Positions 5,625 to 7,094 of a DNA stretch of 7,094 bases are shown here, one piece after another. The position numbers and the translations under genes were made by a program. The DNA is from Bacteroidota bacterium (GTDB lineage: Bacteria > Bacteroidota > Bacteroidia > 2-12-FULL-35-15). The notes beneath the pieces were generated by a model that saw only the letters and a list, made by a program, of their open reading frames with translations, did no database searches and was not told the DNA's origin. The stretch is taken from contig JAIOQD010000457.1 of NCBI GenBank assembly GCA_021413595.1, positions 1 to 7,094 on the forward strand. The letters run 5' to 3'. Numbering within the stretch: position 1 is the first letter of the stretch; each line of letters begins with the position of its first letter.

Positions 5625-6499
5625 CAGCGAATGGAATTACTGATACTGTAGTTTCGCATATTGGAACTATTCATCAAGATAATTGTGGAACACAAAGTAC
5701 CAGCGCAGCTATTGGTTGTATGAAAATTTCTCCAAATGGTGATAAAATAGCAGTCGCTTGCGGGAATACATGCGATAATATTAAAGAAATATTTGATTTT
5801 GATGCATCAACAGGAGTCATTTCAAATTTCATAGATTTAGATTTACAAATAGATACTTTTGGTACTTATGGAGTTGCTTTTTCACCTGATAATTCAAAAT
5901 TATACCTTACTGAAATGGGGTATGGTCAAATTTATCAATATGATTTGCTCACAGGAGGGGGGCAACCTAATTCTATTAGGGCTTCCAAGATTAAAATATC
6001 TAATTTAACTCAATCCACAGGGGAATTGGCATATACACTTCAACTTGGAATAGATGGCAAAATATATGCAGCCAGATTGAATAGGAATTTCTTAGCCGCA
6101 ATAAATAATCCTAATGTGCAAGGACTTGGATGTAATTTTCAAGACAATGCCGTTTCACTAAATGGCAAAACCTGTAGTTTCGGACTTCCAAACTTCATTG
6201 ATAGTTACGATTATTCCAATACAATTTTTGATTGCGAAACAGGAATAAATGAAGTTGATAATACTGATCTGATAATGAAAATTTACCCCAACCCAGCCCA
6301 GCAACTTTTTACAATCGAATTACCAACAGACCGGAATTTTACAATATCAATATTTGACATCACCGGAAGAAAAGTACAAGAAAAAAAGAACGTTACAGGT
6401 ACTGTAAAAGTTGATTGTAGTGGTTTTAGCTCAGGAATTTACTTTGTCCAAGCAATGAATGAAAAAGCTGTTTTAACAAGCAAGTTTATCAAAGAGTAG
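5576..6499 (+). CDS. C-terminal fragment of the split propeller-like protein with T9SS sorting domain
   Basis: This frame is open from 5576 to the TAG at 6497-6499. The first ATG is at 5720, but the 45 codons before it (VWFTSDAFYSYLLTANGITD and on to SAAIGC) are clearly family sequence, so 5720 is not a natural start. Counting from that ATG (259 residues), propeller blades follow: MKISPNGDKIAVA (1-13), IFDFDASTGVISN, YGVAFSPDNSKLYLTE (50-65), IYQYDLLTG and LGIDGKIYAARLN. Then GLPNFIDSYDY marks the end of the propeller. A T9SS type A domain covers about 185-259 (MKIYPNPAQQLFTIELP, ISIFDITGRKV, GIYFVQA, SKFIKE). The fragment lacks a signal peptide, so if translated it would stay in the cytoplasm despite carrying the sorting signal. 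Confidence 0.72.
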   Translation, partial: QFKVWFTSDAFYSYLLTANGITDTVVSHIGTIHQDNCGTQSTSAAIGCMKISPNGDKIAVACGNTCDNIKEIFDFDASTGVISNFIDLDLQIDTFGTYGVAFSPDNSKLYLTEMGYGQIYQYDLLTGGGQPNSIRASKIKISNLTQSTGELAYTLQLGIDGKIYAARLNRNFLAAINNPNVQGLGCNFQDNAVSLNGKTCSFGLPNFIDSYDYSNTIFDCETGINEVDNTDLIMKIYPNPAQQLFTIELPTDRNFTISIFDITGRKVQEKKNVTGTVKVDCSGFSSGIYFVQAMNEKAVLTSKFIKE

Positions 6500-6535
6500 T
6501 TCTTCTGTTATTCCATTAAAATAACGGTTATAGAA

Positions 6536-6730
6536 TCAAAAGTGTTCCATTGAGTGCATACTTTTTAGCTGTTCCAGCAGGTCATCGTATTGTATTGTTT
6601 TGTATCTCTTAGTCGTAGTAATATTGCGATGCCCAGCCATTATCATTGCTTCTAATAAACCATATTCATTGCGGCAATGAGGACTGTTGTCCATGGAAAA
6701 ATGTTTAAAAAGATAGAATATTCGTTCATA
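6536..6730 (-). pseudogene. C-terminal remnant of a tyrosine recombinase/integrase
   Basis: On the minus strand 64 codons are open between the pgeF stop codon and a TGA at 6536-6538. The first ATG, at 6692-6694, would give 52 residues. The segment YGLLEAMIMAGHRNITTTKRYKTIQ matches box II of tyrosine recombinases: the GH motif (His22 from that ATG) and, nine residues on, the candidate nucleophile Tyr31, the same spacing as in XerC/XerD (LGH...TT..Y). A short charged tail, YDDLLEQLKSMHSMEHF, is also typical. The upstream HxLRH active-site box is not recognisable; the expected position holds KHFSMDN. The catalytic domain is therefore mostly missing and the piece cannot recombine DNA. It is probably the relic of an integrated element or of an old xer-like gene. 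Based on a short motif, so moderately sure. Confidence 0.55.
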
Positions 6731-7094
6731 TTAATTTAGCCCTATCACTGCCATCATTCTTCCACTTAAGCCTTTATCTCTTCTGTGAGAAAAAAAAAGA
6801 TTTTCATCTTTAACAGTGCAATAAGTGGATACTTCAATATTCTCTTCAATTAGTCCAAAGTCCAAAAGCTGTTTTTTATTTGTGGATTTAAGATCAACGA
6901 ACCATTTTTGTTTTTGTCCATCAAATCTTTTAAAGTCCATATCAAAATGCCGCGCAACTTCCTCTCCTACTTCAAAATTAGTGTAACCAATACAAGCTCC
7001 AATGTATGCTTTGCAATCAGAACCTTTTGTACCATAAGTTTCCTGCATTTTTTGAAGCGCGTGAGTTACAATAGCAGCAACTGTGCCTTTCCAT
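6731..7094 (-). CDS. pgeF: PgeF/YfiH family protein (multicopper-oxidase-like; purine nucleoside phosphorylase type), C-terminal part
   Basis: The frame is open to the window edge, so the gene starts outside; 121 residues are visible, where the family usually has about 230-270. The M at 7046-7048 is internal, because WKGTVAAIVTHALQKM before it matches the family's WRGT...I segment. Further landmarks are AYIGACIGYTNFEVGEEVARHF, KWFVDLKSTNKKQLLDFGL, ENIEVSTYCT and LFFSHRRDKGLSGRMMAVIGLN, the classic C-terminus. YfiH/LACC1-type proteins bind zinc and have purine nucleoside phosphorylase and adenosine deaminase activity; in E. coli the protein is also described as a peptidoglycan editing factor that avoids misincorporation at the second stem-peptide position. 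Most zinc ligands lie in the missing N-terminal part, so activity cannot be judged. It converges on the broken propeller gene, and its TAA directly abuts the recombinase remnant in the same frame. Confidence 0.92.
   Translation of the reverse strand, partial: WKGTVAAIVTHALQKMQETYGTKGSDCKAYIGACIGYTNFEVGEEVARHFDMDFKRFDGQKQKWFVDLKSTNKKQLLDFGLIEENIEVSTYCTVKDENLFFSHRRDKGLSGRMMAVIGLN

Larger units (their letters stand above)
5196..6499 (+). pseudogene. Broken gene for a secreted beta-propeller-like T9SS protein
   Basis: Two open frames read as consecutive parts of one protein. The 5' part has the signal peptide and first propeller segments; the 3' part, in another frame, continues the same family pattern and ends in a T9SS sorting domain. 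From memory of the family, the first part should run from KYGLR into a segment like YSVVDM...LGDV...EKLTAVKH...W, then SDAFYSYLLT. That middle, roughly 40-50 residues, is missing, and the frame changes at the same place. The join lies within about 5585-5600. This looks like an internal deletion whose length is not a multiple of three, not a single-base slip. It could be a true pseudogene or an assembly collapse. The two fragments are described separately. Confidence 0.72.

Noticed and set aside
6507..6525. Inverted repeat GTTATT...AATAAC after the propeller gene stop, as a terminator
   Set aside because: The stem is only six A/T-rich pairs with one G-C, and no T-tract follows on either strand, so chance is as likely.

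Overview
The window comes from an AT-rich genome of the phylum Bacteroidota. Three separate products end in a type IX secretion (T9SS) type A C-terminal sorting domain, a trait essentially confined to that phylum. One promoter candidate fits the Bacteroidota -7 consensus (TAnnTTTG), and Shine-Dalgarno sites are not evident. Gene content (T9SS cargo, a stand-alone eukaryote-like P5C dehydrogenase, an S74 fibre protein and a PgeF/YfiH protein) suggests a Chitinophagales- or Sphingobacteriales-like lineage, but the window alone cannot fix the genus.

Layout. 1-693 (+) is the 3' part of a secreted protein: a jelly-roll-like module followed by a T9SS sorting domain. 694-1020 has no credible gene. 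It holds two repeat-like blocks, one (about 745-838) with a strong small hairpin and one (849-1001) built as a nested inverted repeat with 16-bp perfect termini. 1021-2661 (-) is pruA, complete, with all expected ALDH residues. 2662-3101 is the divergent intergenic region between pruA and the next gene. 3102-5123 (+) is a complete 673-residue fibre-like protein: signal peptide, four VGIG repeats, S74 chaperone domain, coiled coil, T9SS sorting domain. A clear intrinsic terminator follows at 5136-5169. 5196-6499 (+) is a secreted beta-propeller-like T9SS protein that is split between two frames, apparently by an internal deletion. 6536-6730 (-) is the C-terminal remnant of a tyrosine recombinase. 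6731-7094 (-) is the C-terminal part of PgeF/YfiH, running off the window.

How it fits together. The two cytoplasmic enzymes (pruA and pgeF, both on the minus strand) are housekeeping genes set among plus-strand genes for exported surface or secreted proteins. Nothing suggests one shared pathway. What links the exported proteins is the route: Sec signal peptide where the N-terminus is visible, then T9SS. The points most worth following are the S74 protein, where a Cys replaces the usual Ser of the self-cleavage motif and the secretion signal lies beyond that point; the broken propeller gene; the recombinase remnant abutting pgeF; and the nested inverted repeat between the convergent genes. 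I saw no CRISPR array, rRNA, tRNA or complete mobile element, and no convincing new multi-gene system.
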